Notes: generated by a model from the letters alone, not told the origin. Positions 46,701-56,744 are shown, counted from the first letter of the stretch. The stretch: DNA of 64,000 nt from Bacillota bacterium (GCA_023623175.1 JAMNXU010000003.1:29587-93586); one strand, 5' to 3'. Made by a program: numbers and translations.

Positions 46701-48039
46701 CTCCGCGTTCTATCCTTACCGCGCCTATCTCCGTTATCTGGTCAATGCCAGGATAAAAACCCGTGGTTTCGATATCAAACACCACGAAGGCGCTGTCAAT
46801 GGTCTGTCCGCGTGGATTTATCACTATCGGCAGGTTGTCGTCGAGAAGGTAGCACTCAACGCCGTAAATGATCTTGATGCCGTTTTTCTTTCCCTCGCTG
46901 TATGCTTCAGGGTAAGCCTGCACGACGCCGTGGTCGGTAATGGCCACGGCCCTGTGGCCCCAGGAAGCCGCCCTTTTGACAATGTCCTCGGCGGAAGTCA
47001 CGGCGTCAAGGGCGCTCATCTTGGTATGCACATGAAGCTCGACCCTTTTTACCTCTGCCGTATCCTTCTTCTCCTGTTTCTCAATTTCATACATGTCCCT
47101 TACGAAAACCGTCACTTCCCTGGAAAACCTGTCATACTGGGCTTCTCCCCTGACGGCGACGGACATGTTCTCCTTTACGGTTTCCCTTATAACGTCAATA
47201 TCATTTTTGTTTACGAAAAACTTGGCAGTCACGGAACTTGTGTAATCCGTTATGTCAAATACGCAGAGAAAGCGGTCTCCCCTTGTCTCCCTGAATTCCA
47301 CGCTGATTATGTCTCCCGAAAAGGCGACAATGCCCGAATCCTGCGTTATTGAGGCAATCTCGACAAAGTTCTCGCTAAAGGGCTTCCCGATTATCATGCC
47401 GTTCCTGCCCGCGGCTTTCGGCTTCTTCTGCGCCTTTTTGGCCTTTTGCCCGTTTTCGGCATTGGATTCCACTTCCCTGAGCAGCCTTTCCTGCTCGGTT
47501 TCGGTAAACTCAATGTATTTTTCGCGGTCGGATTCGTCTATGACGGGATTTTCAAATTCGACAATGAACTTTTGGCTGAAGCATTCTTCTATAAAATTCT
47601 GTATGAGCTCGTCGCATTTCTGCGACTGCAGGGATTCGCCGCCCAGTGTACAGAGCTTGATGACCAGCCTGTTTCCGTGTATCTCCGGAACCGAACCGGT
47701 CATCAGTCCGCGGCTCATTGCAACGTGTCGGTTGACATAATATATAACACTGTCCCAATACAGGTGCAGAAGCTCACCTATCGGCATGCTTATATCAAAA
47801 CTTACCTTTATGTTCGCCTGTTTTACTTCCAGGAGTTCGCAAAGAAGTGATTCCAGTTTTTCTATGGTCTGTGCCGGAATTATTGTTTTTGATCTTAAAT
47901 GCAGCTCAATTTTCCCAAGTTTTTTAAAATACCTGATGCCCGTGACCGGAGCGTCCTTTATGCATTCAAAAGCGTCCGTTCCGGCGATTTCAGGAAAAAT
48001 CGCCCCCAGGAAATTTTCTCCGTTTGCTGCATTTTTCAA
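43741..48039 (-). CDS. polC: DNA polymerase III alpha subunit, PolC type
   Basis: Replicative polymerase with built-in proofreading, specific to low-GC Gram-positives. The 1432 residues contain an N-terminal region, an OB fold (about 225-310), a split PHP domain (VELHVHTKMSALDAV; AITDHGVVQAYPEA), an inserted DEDDh exonuclease (VVFDIETTGFYPG, AHNASFDVGF, HRAVDDSAATAE), and the polymerase core. The core shows GSRGSVGSSFAATM and the zinc cysteines CPKC...CPRC near residue 905-935. The catalytic aspartates lie in KAPDIDLNFSG. It follows ispG by 94 bases. Length and motifs are normal. Confidence 0.97.
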   Translation of the reverse strand: MKNAANGENFLGAIFPEIAGTDAFECIKDAPVTGIRYFKKLGKIELHLRSKTIIPAQTIEKLESLLCELLEVKQANIKVSFDISMPIGELLHLYWDSVIYYVNRHVAMSRGLMTGSVPEIHGNRLVIKLCTLGGESLQSQKCDELIQNFIEECFSQKFIVEFENPVIDESDREKYIEFTETEQERLLREVESNAENGQKAKKAQKKPKAAGRNGMIIGKPFSENFVEIASITQDSGIVAFSGDIISVEFRETRGDRFLCVFDITDYTSSVTAKFFVNKNDIDVIRETVKENMSVAVRGEAQYDRFSREVTVFVRDMYEIEKQEKKDTAEVKRVELHVHTKMSALDAVTSAEDIVKRAASWGHRAVAITDHGVVQAYPEAYSEGKKNGIKIIYGVECYLLDDNLPIVINPRGQTIDSAFVVFDIETTGFYPGIDQITEIGAVRIERGEITGRFSTFVNPGRPIPEKIVKLTGITDAMVHDAPGIETVLPEFLEFAKDAVLVAHNASFDVGFIRYYAAKQGLRTDNTILDTLQLARFMFPELEHHRLNTLAKHLGVSLEKHHRAVDDSAATAEILLKCFEILRKENVTTLEQIQARYAEREDFLKGNTYHAVLLVKNRTGLRNLYRIISESHLKYFHKRPRVPKKLLTSLREGILVGSGCESGELFQALLSNKSEEEIERIADFYDYFEIQPLGNNRFLVDEGRIDMEGLREINRRIVNLGEKTGKPVVATCDVHFMDPRDEIFRRIIMAGQGYADADRQPPLYFRTTDEMLEEFKYLGDQKAYEVVVGNTNFIADMIEDDLKPIPEGTYPPVIEGAEQELEKMCRDRAREIYGDPLPEIVQNRLDRELSSIIKNGFAVMYIIAQKLVAKSLSDGYIVGSRGSVGSSFAATMSGITEVNPLPPHYVCPKCKYSEFFTDGSVGSGFDLPRKNCPRCGEELHRDGHDIPFETFLGFNGEKAPDIDLNFSGEYQATAHKYTEELFGEGHVFRAGTIATVAEKTAYGYVKNYLDERGIVATTAEINRLVKGCTGIKRTTGQHPGGVIVVPAGYEIYDFTPIQHPADDSGTGVITTHLDFNSLHDTLLKLDILGHDDPTMVRMLEDLTGVRVKDIPVDDEKVMALFVGTESLGVSPEDLGSEVGTFALPEMGTKFVREMLAETKPKNFSDLLQISGLSHGQDVWLNNAQDLIKNGICTISEVIGTRDNIMTYLMYKGLPPIKAFKIMESVRKGKGLTEEDEAVMREHEVPEWYIESCKKIKYMFPKAHAAAYVLSALRMGWYKVYRPEAFYAAYFTVRADDFDAELMTRGRDIVWNKLRELEQKGNNATQKEKNLITILQLVNEMYLRGIKFVPIDLYKSDAVKFHVTPEGIRPPLRALQGLGTAAAQSIVEARKEGEFLSVDDLRIRARVSKTVIETLQNYGCLDGLPETNQLSIFAL

Positions 48040-48133
48040 TTTGCATTCCCCTTTACATCAAAAAAATTTGCCTTTTGCAATGCCGGCTCTCGGCAGTGCC
48101 GGAAAATTCCTCCGCTTTTGCAAAGCCCGAAAG

Positions 48134-49192
48134 TTACATCCTGTCTATCTCTTCCAGGAGTTCTTCCACAATCCTGTCTTCTGGGATTTTGCGGACAACT
48201 TTTCCTTTTTTGAACAGCAGGGCCTCGCCGATTCCTCCCGCTATGCCTATATCGGCATCCCGGGCTTCACCGGGTCCGTTGACCGCGCATCCCATCACGG
48301 CAACCTTCAGTTTCTTGTTCACGGATTTCAGCTTTTCTTCAACCATGTTGGCTATATTAACGAGGTCAATCCTGCAGCGGCCGCAGGAAGGGCATGAAAT
48401 GAAATCTATGCCTTCGTCGCGCTGCCCGAGCGCTTTCAGTATTTCCTTTCCCACTTTGACTTCTTCAACGGGATCGCCTGTCAGGGACACCCGCAGGGTA
48501 TCCCCGATACCTTCCGCCAGGAGGGTTCCTATTCCCACGGCTGACTTCACCGTTCCTGAAAAAAACGTCCCGGCTTCGGTCACGCCAAGGTGCAGCGGAT
48601 AGTGCGATTTTTCAGCCATAAGCCTGTACGCCTCTATCGTCATGGGAACGCTGGAAGCCTTGAGTGAAATAACGATATTGTCATAGCCCAGGTCCTCGAG
48701 TATACGGCAATGGCCCAGCGCGCTTTCAACCATCGCCCCGGCGGTAACGCCGCCGTATTTCTCCAGCAAATGTTTCTCAAGGGACCCGGAATTTACGCCT
48801 ATGCGTATCGGGATGTCCCTCTCGCGCGCCGCTTCGACCACCTGGCGCACCCTGTCGATGCTGCCTATATTCCCGGGATTGATCCGAACCTTGTCCACAC
48901 CGTTTTTGATACATTCAAGGGCGAGCCTGTAATCGAAATGGATATCGGCCACGAGCGGTATTTTAACGGATTTCCTTATTTGCACCACGGCAGCCGCGGC
49001 CTCCGCGTCGGGAACGGCAATCCTTACGATTTCGCAACCCGCCTCTTCGAGCCTTTTTATCTGCTCAATCGTTGCTTCCGCATTGCGGGTATCGGTGCTT
49101 GTCATTGACTGCACGGTTACGGGAGCGTCCCCGCCTATGAAGACATTCCCCACCCTCACTTTTTTTGTTTTCCTTCTGTTGTACCTTTCCAT
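48134..49192 (-). CDS. ispG: 4-hydroxy-3-methylbut-2-en-1-yl diphosphate synthase
   Basis: Iron-sulfur enzyme of the methylerythritol phosphate pathway. The 352 residues show the N-terminal [20 protein letters not shown] and the [4Fe-4S] ligands in [12 protein letters not shown] and [16 protein letters not shown] near the C-terminus. With dxr and uppS in the same operon it supplies isoprenoid precursors for the undecaprenyl carrier. It follows rseP by 32 bases. Confidence 0.96.
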   Translation of the reverse strand: MERYNRRKTKKVRVGNVFIGGDAPVTVQSMTSTDTRNAEATIEQIKRLEEAGCEIVRIAVPDAEAAAAVVQIRKSVKIPLVADIHFDYRLALECIKNGVDKVRINPGNIGSIDRVRQVVEAARERDIPIRIGVNSGSLEKHLLEKYGGVTAGAMVESALGHCRILEDLGYDNIVISLKASSVPMTIEAYRLMAEKSHYPLHLGVTEAGTFFSGTVKSAVGIGTLLAEGIGDTLRVSLTGDPVEEVKVGKEILKALGQRDEGIDFISCPSCGRCRIDLVNIANMVEEKLKSVNKKLKVAVMGCAVNGPGEARDADIGIAGGIGEALLFKKGKVVRKIPEDRIVEELLEEIDRM

Positions 49193-49224
49193 ACCATTCC
49201 CCGTCTCTTTCCGTCTACCCGGCT

Positions 49225-50517
49225 CTAGCCGAAAATTAGCCGGATCGTGTCATTGTACAGCGTAAATATCAATATGGCAAGAAGCATTACAAAGCCTATC
49301 ATGTTTATGAAGGCTTCTTTTTCAGGTGGTATCGGCTTCCTGCGGATGGCTTCAATTGCGATCAGGAGCAGCTTGTTGCCGTCCAGCGCCGGTATGGGGA
49401 TCAGGTTTGTCGCCCCGAGCGCCACGCTTAAAAAGGCTGTTATGTTCAAAAGCCTGATTATTTTGTCTATATTGTTCACGCCCTGCTCAACCACGTCAAC
49501 AATCGTATCCACCATTCCGATGGGACCCACGAGGTTTTTCAGCGAAACCTTTCCTTTTGCAAACCAGACAACCGTGTACCCCACGTTTTTGATGGTTGAC
49601 CAGGTAAATACCATTGAATGCCTGATTGCCCGGAGTACGCTGCCGCTGTCAAACTCGAAGCTCATTCCGACATAATACTGCCGGGGTATCTTTACGGCTG
49701 CCGGGGTTATATCCACGGTAATCCTGCTTCCGTTTCTCTCTAAAACCATTTTTACAGGTTTACCCCTGTTTTCAAGCATGAAGCTGTCAATATCCCTTTT
49801 TTCCCTTATTTCGGTATCATTGAGTTTCACGATGCGGTCGCCGGGCATTAACCCGGATTTTTCCGCCGGCGTTCCGGGAGAAACCAGCGCTATCACATTT
49901 GAATCAGGGCCTTCGGCGCTCCTGGCCGAAAATCCGAACCGGTAAACTTCCTTTTCCGGAATGATTTCCGGTACGAAGTTCAGTTTCATTTTTTTCCCGT
50001 TTCTTTCAATGCCGATAACCGCCGGAGCGCCCTCTTCCACGTAAATGAACTGGATCAGGTCCGCGGGCTGGTATACCCTCATTCCGTTGTAGGATACTAT
50101 CCTGTCTCCTGGCTCAATGCCCGCCACGGCTGCAGGGGAGTCTTCCCCCACTTCGTCTACCCGTGTTGTATTGAAACCCGTAATGGAAAAAACAACGGAA
50201 AGTATCACGGTGGCAATAAACAGGTTCATGAAGGGACCGGCGGCAATAACGGCAGCCCTTACAGCCAGCGGTTTTTTGCTGTATGAAGTTGCACTTTCGG
50301 ACTTTTCGTCTTCTCCTTCCATCTTGACATAGGCCAGCAGTGGAAGCAGCCTCAGCGAATAGGTGGTATCGCCGCGCGTAATGCTGAAAATCTTCGGTCC
50401 TATGAAAATGGAAAACTCGAGCACTTTTATGCCCGCCAGCTTGGCTGCGACGAAATGTCCCAGTTCGTGTATCAAAACTATGAAATTAAAAGCAAGCAAT
50501 CCTGATATAAGTTCCAT
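49225..50517 (-). CDS. rseP: Site-2 intramembrane protease RseP/RasP with two PDZ domains
   Basis: Zinc metalloprotease that cuts transmembrane segments of anti-sigma factors and similar substrates. The zinc motif HELGH lies at residues about 18-22 in the first helix. The second-site motif [11 protein letters not shown] lies near residue 375. Two PDZ domains are visible between the helices, near 115-180 ([19 protein letters not shown]) and 205-280 ([19 protein letters not shown]). Bacillus RasP is usually described with one PDZ domain, so two is notable. The sigW/anti-sigma pair in this window is a plausible client. It lies in the dxr-rseP-ispG order. Confidence 0.93.
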   Translation of the reverse strand: MELISGLLAFNFIVLIHELGHFVAAKLAGIKVLEFSIFIGPKIFSITRGDTTYSLRLLPLLAYVKMEGEDEKSESATSYSKKPLAVRAAVIAAGPFMNLFIATVILSVVFSITGFNTTRVDEVGEDSPAAVAGIEPGDRIVSYNGMRVYQPADLIQFIYVEEGAPAVIGIERNGKKMKLNFVPEIIPEKEVYRFGFSARSAEGPDSNVIALVSPGTPAEKSGLMPGDRIVKLNDTEIREKRDIDSFMLENRGKPVKMVLERNGSRITVDITPAAVKIPRQYYVGMSFEFDSGSVLRAIRHSMVFTWSTIKNVGYTVVWFAKGKVSLKNLVGPIGMVDTIVDVVEQGVNNIDKIIRLLNITAFLSVALGATNLIPIPALDGNKLLLIAIEAIRRKPIPPEKEAFINMIGFVMLLAILIFTLYNDTIRLIFG

Positions 50518-50553
50518 TGAATCCTCCGTACCATGAATTAATCCCGGTAATTT

Positions 50554-51711
50554 TCAGCGATTTAAAGACGCAGCCGCTTTCAGCGCCTGCGTTCTTGCCC
50601 ACGAATCGGCCTTCTCGATATCCTCGAGGTCCGGGTTTTCAACGGGGCTGTGAGCGCTCATTACGGTGTCTATTATACGCGGTATATGATGGAATTTATT
50701 CCTGCGGCTTAAAAAGAGCTCCACGGCCGTTTCATTGGCTGCATTCATTACGGCCGGCATCGTGCCGCCCGCCGCCAGGGCTTCGAAAGCGAGCCTGAGG
50801 CATGGAAACGTATCAGTGTCGGGTTCTTCAAAGGTAAGCTGGCTGCACCGCAACAAGTCCAGCCTTGAAAAGCTGTTTGCGAGCCTGTCCGGCCAGGTCA
50901 GTGCATACTGGATCGGAAGCCTCATATCGGGCAGCGCCAGCTGGGCGATAACTGAACCGTCAACGTATTCCACGGCTGAATGAACTATGCTCTGGGGATG
51001 CACCAGCACCTGGATTTTTTCGGGCGGAAGGTCAAACAGCCAGCGGGCTTCTATCACTTCAAGCCCTTTGTTCATCAGTGTCGCAGAATCTATGGTAATC
51101 TTGTTTCCCATATTCCAGTTGGGATGAGCCAGGGCCTGCTCAACCGTGACTTTTTCAAGTTCCTGCCTTGTCATGCCCCTGAAGGGGCCGCCCGACGCAG
51201 TCAGTATGAGTTTTTCCACCTGTTCGCGCCTGTTGCCCTGCAGGCACTGGAAAATGGCCGAATGCTCGCTATCCACCGGGATTATAACAGCTCCCGATTC
51301 TTTTGCTTCCCTGGTCACCAGAACTCCGGCTGCCACAAGGGTTTCCTTGTTCGCTAGGGCAACGGTTCTTCCCTTCCTTATGGCTGCAAGCGTCGGTTTT
51401 AAACCGGCTATTCCAACTATGGCGGAAACAACGACATCGGCACCGTCCATTTCCGCCACATGTATCGCGCCTTCTTCACCCGAAAGCACTCTTGTGGCGC
51501 TGCTTTTCAGACGTTTTTCCAGTTCTTCGGCTGCTTTGTCGTCCCTTACGGAGACAACCTCCGGTTTAAATTCCAATACCTGTTTTTCAAGCAAATCAAT
51601 ATTTGAACCCGCTGAAAGTCCCAGGACCTCGTATCCGAGCTCCGCGGCGACCTCCAGGGTCTGCGTCCCTATGGACCCCGTGCAGCCGAGCACAACAATC
51701 TTTTTCTTCAT
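50554..51711 (-). CDS. dxr: 1-deoxy-D-xylulose 5-phosphate reductoisomerase
   Basis: Second step of the methylerythritol phosphate pathway, NADPH-dependent. The 385 residues include the nucleotide-binding GCTGSIGTQTL (residues 9-19), the flexible-loop and metal site VPVDSEHSAIFQCL, SGGPFRG, and HPNWNMGNKITIDSATLMNKGLE. All family motifs are present at normal length. It lies between cdsA and rseP. Confidence 0.97.
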   Translation of the reverse strand: MKKKIVVLGCTGSIGTQTLEVAAELGYEVLGLSAGSNIDLLEKQVLEFKPEVVSVRDDKAAEELEKRLKSSATRVLSGEEGAIHVAEMDGADVVVSAIVGIAGLKPTLAAIRKGRTVALANKETLVAAGVLVTREAKESGAVIIPVDSEHSAIFQCLQGNRREQVEKLILTASGGPFRGMTRQELEKVTVEQALAHPNWNMGNKITIDSATLMNKGLEVIEARWLFDLPPEKIQVLVHPQSIVHSAVEYVDGSVIAQLALPDMRLPIQYALTWPDRLANSFSRLDLLRCSQLTFEEPDTDTFPCLRLAFEALAAGGTMPAVMNAANETAVELFLSRRNKFHHIPRIIDTVMSAHSPVENPDLEDIEKADSWARTQALKAAASLNR

Positions 51712-51781
51712 TGAGGAAATTGTCCTCCTTCAGTATTCATATCCGGGAATAGCACAATGGTAACAATTAAAATCAGGAGTT

Positions 51782-52603
51782 TTAACCAAGAACCAGACTT
51801 ACATAAAAATATACGGTCGGCGCGATGAAAAGGATGCTGTCAAACCTGTCCAGCAATCCGCCATGTCCCGGCATTATTTTTCCGTAATCCTTCACGCCCG
51901 CATACCTTTTTATTGCCGAAGCCGCCCAGTCCCCGAGTTGTGAAACAATGCCGCAGAGTGCTCCCAGTGCCGCAAAATGGTAAAGCGGGATGTTGCCGAC
52001 CTTCCCTGCCACAAACAGCCCATATACGGTCATGGCCGCAATACATCCAACCAGGCCGCCTATGGAGCCTTCCACCGTTTTCTTGCTGCTTACCTGCGGC
52101 AGGAACCTCCTCCTGCCCATGCTGATGCCGGTGAAATATGCAAAGGTGTCCGTGGCCCATGCGCCGATAAAAATAATCCACATGTAGTAACTGCCAAATT
52201 CCATATTCCTGGTAAGTATAAAAAATGAAAGCAGGAAGGGTATGTACATTATGCCGAATAACGTCAGCGACAGGTCGCTGAGGGTATACCGGTCATGCCT
52301 GAACACCGCGTGCATGAAAACGGCAACCGTCAGTAGAAAATAAAACAATCCCATGGCGGCAAAAAGCTTGCCGTAATCAGCCGTTTTTCCGCTGAAAACG
52401 ACGGGCAGCAGCATAAGGCACGAAGCATAGCCTATATATTCTATAGGTTTATAACCTGCTGATTTAAGAGAGTGGTAGAATTCATACAAACTTACAAGAG
52501 CTACCAGAAATATCGCAATGCCCACGGCTGTCCTGCCGAGCAGAATTACCGCAATCAAAAGGGATGAACCCACCGCTGCGCTTATTATCCTTGTCTTAAG
52601 CAA
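51782..52603 (-). CDS. cdsA: Phosphatidate cytidylyltransferase (CDP-diglyceride synthase)
   Basis: Makes CDP-diacylglycerol for phospholipid synthesis. The 273-residue membrane protein has about eight helices and the signature SAIKRYAGVKDYGKIMPGHGG followed by LDRFDS near the C-terminus. Start is TTG; its GGAGG site lies in the last codons of uppS, and the two genes abut without a gap, so they are coupled. Confidence 0.95.
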   Translation of the reverse strand: MLKTRIISAAVGSSLLIAVILLGRTAVGIAIFLVALVSLYEFYHSLKSAGYKPIEYIGYASCLMLLPVVFSGKTADYGKLFAAMGLFYFLLTVAVFMHAVFRHDRYTLSDLSLTLFGIMYIPFLLSFFILTRNMEFGSYYMWIIFIGAWATDTFAYFTGISMGRRRFLPQVSSKKTVEGSIGGLVGCIAAMTVYGLFVAGKVGNIPLYHFAALGALCGIVSQLGDWAASAIKRYAGVKDYGKIMPGHGGLLDRFDSILFIAPTVYFYVSLVLG

Positions 52604-53347
52604 TTAAATTCCTCCAAATCTTCTGTTTCTTTGCTGGTAAACCCGTATGGCTTCAAGAAAATCCTTCTTTGAAAAATCGGGCCACAGCTTCTTCGTGTAC
52701 CAGAATTCGGTATATGCCGTCTGCCATAGCAGGAAGTTGCTGAGTCTCAGTTCCCCGCTTGTGCGTATCAGCAGCTCGGGATCAGGCACCCCTCCTGTAT
52801 AGAGCCTTTCCGAAACCGTTTTTTCATCTATATCTTCAGGATTTATCCTTCCTTCACGGGCGTCTTTTACTATCTTGCGTATGGCCTGGATCAATTCGTC
52901 CCTGCCGCCGTAATTCAGCGCAAAAATCAGGTTCAGCCCCGTGTTTCCGCTCGTGTTTTCCGTGACCCGGTGTATTTCCTCCTGCAATTCATCCGACAGC
53001 CTCGACAAATCCCCTATAACCTGGAGTTTTATATTGCTGCCCGCGAGCTCCCTGTCGGCGTTTTGCAGGAATTCTTTCAGCAGCGACATCAGGTAGTTGA
53101 CTTCGCTTTCGGGCCTTTTCCAGTTTTCAGTGGAAAAAGCGTAAAAAGTTATGTATTTTATCCCTATTTCATTGGCCAGTCTCACGATTCGCTTCATCGT
53201 GTTGGCACCTTCGCGGTGGCCTGCGCTCCGGGGCATGCCCCTCCTTGTCGCCCAGCGCCCGTTCCCGTCCGGAATGATGGCAATATGAACAGGAAGCCTG
53301 TTTACGTCAATGCTGGGCATTTTTTTAAATTTATCCAAAAGGGTCAT
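52604..53347 (-). CDS. uppS: Undecaprenyl diphosphate synthase
   Basis: Cis-prenyltransferase that makes the C55 carrier for wall synthesis. The 247 residues show the catalytic IIPDGNGRWATRRG near residue 25, FYAFSTENWKRP, and the C-terminal LLIRTSGELRLSNFLLWQTAYTE-type motif with the RxxExR-like contacts. GGGAGG lies before the ATG. It heads the uppS-cdsA-dxr-rseP-ispG-polC operon, after a terminator and a predicted promoter. A small GTTGC / GCAAC hairpin lies in its leader. Confidence 0.97.
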   Translation of the reverse strand: MTLLDKFKKMPSIDVNRLPVHIAIIPDGNGRWATRRGMPRSAGHREGANTMKRIVRLANEIGIKYITFYAFSTENWKRPESEVNYLMSLLKEFLQNADRELAGSNIKLQVIGDLSRLSDELQEEIHRVTENTSGNTGLNLIFALNYGGRDELIQAIRKIVKDAREGRINPEDIDEKTVSERLYTGGVPDPELLIRTSGELRLSNFLLWQTAYTEFWYTKKLWPDFSKKDFLEAIRVYQQRNRRFGGI

Positions 53348-53414
53348 TTTTTCCTCCCTGGTTGCAAAAAGTCAGCAACTTTCTAAAAAATTTTTCCATA
53401 AGGCTACAAATATT

Positions 53415-53443
53415 ATAATATAGAATTTTGGATAATTAAACAA
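53415..53443 (-). promoter_or_regulatory. Predicted sigma-A promoter of the uppS-polC operon
   Basis: On the minus strand TTGTTT (53438-53443), 17 bases, then TATTAT (53415-53420), which runs directly into TATAAT three bases further. It lies immediately after the terminator of the frr unit. Confidence 0.6.
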
Positions 53444-53452
53444 TAAATAATA

Positions 53453-53470
53453 CCCCTCTTTTCAGAGGGG
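53453..53470 (-). terminator. Terminator overlapping the stop codon of the PASTA miniprotein
   Basis: CCCCTCT (53453-53459) pairs with AGAGGGG (53464-53470) around a 4-base loop, followed on the minus strand by a U-rich TATTATTTATT. The stop codon of the small gene lies in the loop and stem. Confidence 0.75.
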
Positions 53471-53677
53471 CTTGCAAACCGTCACTTCAACATTTTGTCC
53501 GTCCGCGGATTTCAGCAGTACGACGCGCCAGCTGTCGTCATACTCATCACAGGTCTCCTTAGGAGGCTTTAAAACATGTACCTTTTTTATGCTAAGGCCC
53601 TTTTCCTCCAGCAGTTTTCTCGCCTTTCCGAGTGTGTATCCGCAAACATCAGGTATTCCGGTTTTCGTTTTGATCAG
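53462..53677 (-). CDS. PASTA-like miniprotein after frr, without a standard start codon
   Basis: A 71-codon open frame reads [23 protein letters not shown] and continues to a valine/cysteine-rich strand ending VEVTVCKPL. This matches the beta-alpha-beta-beta layout of one PASTA domain, with the usual PDV-G-T-x2-A-x2-L pattern. The frame begins inside the last codons of frr (4-base overlap) after a GGAGGT sequence, but it contains no ATG, GTG or TTG start. CTG at 53677 or ATC at 53674 are the only near-cognate codons at the front. Translation by coupling to frr or a rare start is possible. It is ended by a terminator. No membrane helix is present, so the role is unknown. Confidence 0.6.
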   Translation of the reverse strand: MIKTKTGIPDVCGYTLGKARKLLEEKGLSIKKVHVLKPPKETCDEYDDSWRVVLLKSADGQNVEVTVCKPL

Positions 53678-54231
53678 ACCTCCATGATTTCCTTCTCTTT
53701 GTTCTGGACAATCTTGTCAACTTCAGCTATGTATTTGTCCGTTAACGCCTGCATTTCTTTCTCTGCAACTTTTAAATCATCTTCAGTGATTTCGGACTTT
53801 TTCTTCATATCCTTGAACTTCTCCATTGCATCTCTTCTTATGGACCTTATTGCCACCTTGGCTTCTTCTCCGTCCTTCCTGGCCACTTTTACAAGCTCTT
53901 TCCTGCGCTCTTCGGTGGGAACCGGGAAGACCAGCCTTATGACCTTTCCGTCATTATTGGGGTTGATGCCGAGATCCGATTTCTGTATGGCCTTTTCAAT
54001 CTCCTTGAGCATTCGTGCGTCCCAGGGCTGAATAACTATGACCCGGGCTTCGGGTACCGATATGTTTCCAAGCTGGTTTATGGGAGTCGGAACACCATAA
54101 TAATCCACCGTAATTTTGTCAAGGAGCGCTGGATTCGCTCTTCCGGCCCTCAGACCCGCAAGGTTTTCCTTCAGTGCCTGGATGGATTTTTGCATTTTCT
54201 CTTCATAGGGTTTATAGTCTTCTTTTGTCAT
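53674..54231 (-). CDS. frr: Ribosome recycling factor
   Basis: Splits post-termination ribosomes together with EF-G. The 185 residues show [37 protein letters not shown] and the C-terminal helices. It follows pyrH by 18 bases in the universal rpsB-tsf-pyrH-frr order. Confidence 0.97.
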   Translation of the reverse strand: MTKEDYKPYEEKMQKSIQALKENLAGLRAGRANPALLDKITVDYYGVPTPINQLGNISVPEARVIVIQPWDARMLKEIEKAIQKSDLGINPNNDGKVIRLVFPVPTEERRKELVKVARKDGEEAKVAIRSIRRDAMEKFKDMKKKSEITEDDLKVAEKEMQALTDKYIAEVDKIVQNKEKEIMEV

Positions 54232-54249
54232 ATAAAGCCCCTCCTCGTA

Positions 54250-54972
<723 letters not shown>

Positions 54973-55065
54973 TCAATTATTTCTATTTTTTTCGCGGAAA
55001 TCCTCCTGGACCGGGGGAAAACACGCTTATTTTTTCGATATTCAAATTATATATTCCACAATAAA

Positions 55066-55089
55066 GGGAACATATGAAAATATGTTCCC
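55066..55089 (-). terminator. Terminator-like hairpin after tsf
   Basis: GGGAACATAT and ATATGTTCCC form a perfect 10-bp stem with a GAAA-type 4-base loop, followed on the minus strand by the short U-rich TTTATT. It is located seven bases beyond the tsf stop. Read-through into pyrH is likely partial. Confidence 0.6.
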
Positions 55090-55095
55090 CTGATT

Positions 55096-55737
55096 TTAAC
55101 CTTTGATTTGCTTTGCCACTTCTGCGGCAAAGTCTTCTTCCTTCTTCTCTATTCCTTCTCCCCGTTCGAACCTTGCAAACCTTCTTATATTGATATTCTC
55201 TCCGATAGTGGCGATCTTCTCGGTCAGGAGATCCTTTATTGTCTTGTCCGGATCCCTGATCCATGGCTGTTCGAGAAGGCAGGCTTCCTGGAAGAATTTT
55301 TCAAGGCGGCCTTCAACAATCTTTTCAACGACCTTTTCAGGCTTTCCTTCATTCAAAGCCTGCGTTCTCAGTATTTCGCGCTCTTTCTGGATAACTTCCT
55401 CGGGTACGTCCTCTCTCCTGATATATTCGGGCTTGGCAGCAGCAATCTGCATTGCTATGTCCCTTACAAACCTCCTGAATTCCTCGTTCTTGGCTGCAAA
55501 GTCGGTTTCTATATTTACTTCAACAAGAACGCCGATTCTGCCGTCGCCGTGGATGTAGGCGTCGACTATACCTTCTGCGGCAATCCTTCCGGATTTCTTG
55601 GCTGCAGCGGCAAGTCCTCTCTCCCTGAGTATTTCGATGGCTTTGTCCATATCACCGTTGGCTTCCGTAAGAGCCTTCTTGCAATCCATCATGCCGGCTC
55701 CCGTTCTTTCACGCAGTTCCTTTATCTTGTCAATCAC
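55096..55737 (-). CDS. tsf: Elongation factor Ts
   Basis: Nucleotide exchange factor for EF-Tu. The 213 residues begin with the family signature [19 protein letters not shown], then the TDFVAKN-type segment [14 protein letters not shown], and end in a short C-terminal half as in Gram-positives. An in-frame ATG at 55752 has no ribosome site before it; its own ATGGAGG provides GGAGG exactly eight bases before GTG 55737, which I take as the true start. A terminator separates it from rpsB. Confidence 0.95.
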   Translation of the reverse strand: MIDKIKELRERTGAGMMDCKKALTEANGDMDKAIEILRERGLAAAAKKSGRIAAEGIVDAYIHGDGRIGVLVEVNIETDFAAKNEEFRRFVRDIAMQIAAAKPEYIRREDVPEEVIQKEREILRTQALNEGKPEKVVEKIVEGRLEKFFQEACLLEQPWIRDPDKTIKDLLTEKIATIGENINIRRFARFERGEGIEKKEEDFAAEVAKQIKG

Positions 55738-55818
55738 TTGCAATTCCTCCATATTCTTAAATTATATAGTTTATTATTGTCTTATTGTTTTGGCTTATAC
55801 CAGCGCACCGCAAATATG

Positions 55819-55862
55819 TAAAAATCCGGCCTCAGGCCTTCATTAAGGACTGAAGACCGGAT
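55819..55862 (-). terminator. Terminator/attenuator between rpsB and tsf
   Basis: A long, slightly imperfect stem (outer ATCCGG at 55857-55862 paired with CCGGAT at 55824-55829, continuing through TTCAG and CCTT) is followed on the minus strand by five U. It lies 12 bases past the rpsB stop. It should reduce transcription of tsf relative to rpsB. Confidence 0.75.
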
Positions 55863-55874
55863 CATCGGAACATC

Positions 55875-56744
55875 TTATTCCCCTTCTGCTTCCGGTTCAG
55901 CTTCAGCCACTGAAGCGGCTGTTTCCTCACTTTCAGCAGTTTCAGCAATTTCCGCGAACACTTCAGTTTCAGCGTTTTCAACGCTTTCGGAAGTTTCATA
56001 TGCATCATCCTGCTGTTCGGATACAGCAATCTCAGTGCCGCTTTCACCCGTTGTCAGCTGTTCTCCCTGGCGACCTTCAATAACCGCGTCAGCTATCTTG
56101 GAAGATATCAGCTTGACGGCCCTGATGGCGTCGTCGTTACCCGGTATGACGTAGTCCACTTCATCAGGATCGCAGTTGGTGTCAACAATGGCAACTACCG
56201 GTATGCCGAGTTTTCTCGCTTCAAGGATCGCAATCCTTTCTTTTCTCGGGTCAACCACAAACATGGCACCGGGCAGTTCCTTCATGTCCTTGATGCCGCC
56301 GAGGTTTTTCTCGAGATCCGCCATCTCTTTTCTCAGTTTTGAGACTTCCTTCTTCGGAAGCACGTCAAATACTCCGCTGGCTTCCATTTCAATCAGCTGG
56401 TTGAGCCTTTCGATCCTTTTTCTGATTGTCTTGAAGTTTGTGAGCATTCCGCCGAGCCAGCGATTGTTTACATAGAACTGGCCGCATCTTAAGGCCTCGT
56501 CACGGATCGAGTCCTGAGCCTGTTTCTTTGTTCCAACAAACAGTACGCTCTGGCCGTTCATCGCGACTTCGCGGATAAAATAATAGGCCTCTTCCATCTT
56601 CTTTACGGTTTTCTGGAGGTCGATAATGTATATACCGTTCCTCTCCATAAAGATGTATTCGGCCATTTTGGGATTCCATCTCCTGGTCTGGTGACCGAAA
56701 TGGACTCCTGCTTCGAGCAATTGCTTCATTGAAATGATCGACAT
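55875..56744 (-). CDS. rpsB: Ribosomal protein S2 with acidic C-terminal tail
   Basis: Small-subunit protein. The core (residues 1-230) shows [37 protein letters not shown] and [37 protein letters not shown]. Residues about 231-289 form a tail very rich in Glu, Ala and Ser that Bacillus S2 (246 residues) lacks. AGGAGGAG lies before the ATG. It begins the rpsB-tsf-pyrH-frr unit. Its leader of about 100 bases may carry the autoregulatory S2 site, but I could not define one. Confidence 0.97.
   Translation of the reverse strand: MSIISMKQLLEAGVHFGHQTRRWNPKMAEYIFMERNGIYIIDLQKTVKKMEEAYYFIREVAMNGQSVLFVGTKKQAQDSIRDEALRCGQFYVNNRWLGGMLTNFKTIRKRIERLNQLIEMEASGVFDVLPKKEVSKLRKEMADLEKNLGGIKDMKELPGAMFVVDPRKERIAILEARKLGIPVVAIVDTNCDPDEVDYVIPGNDDAIRAVKLISSKIADAVIEGRQGEQLTTGESGTEIAVSEQQDDAYETSESVENAETEVFAEIAETAESEETAASVAEAEPEAEGE

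Noticed and set aside
46270..47352. Plus-strand open frame of 360 codons
   Set aside because: It is opposite the PHP/exonuclease part of polC, has no convincing protein pattern and reflects the codon use of polC.
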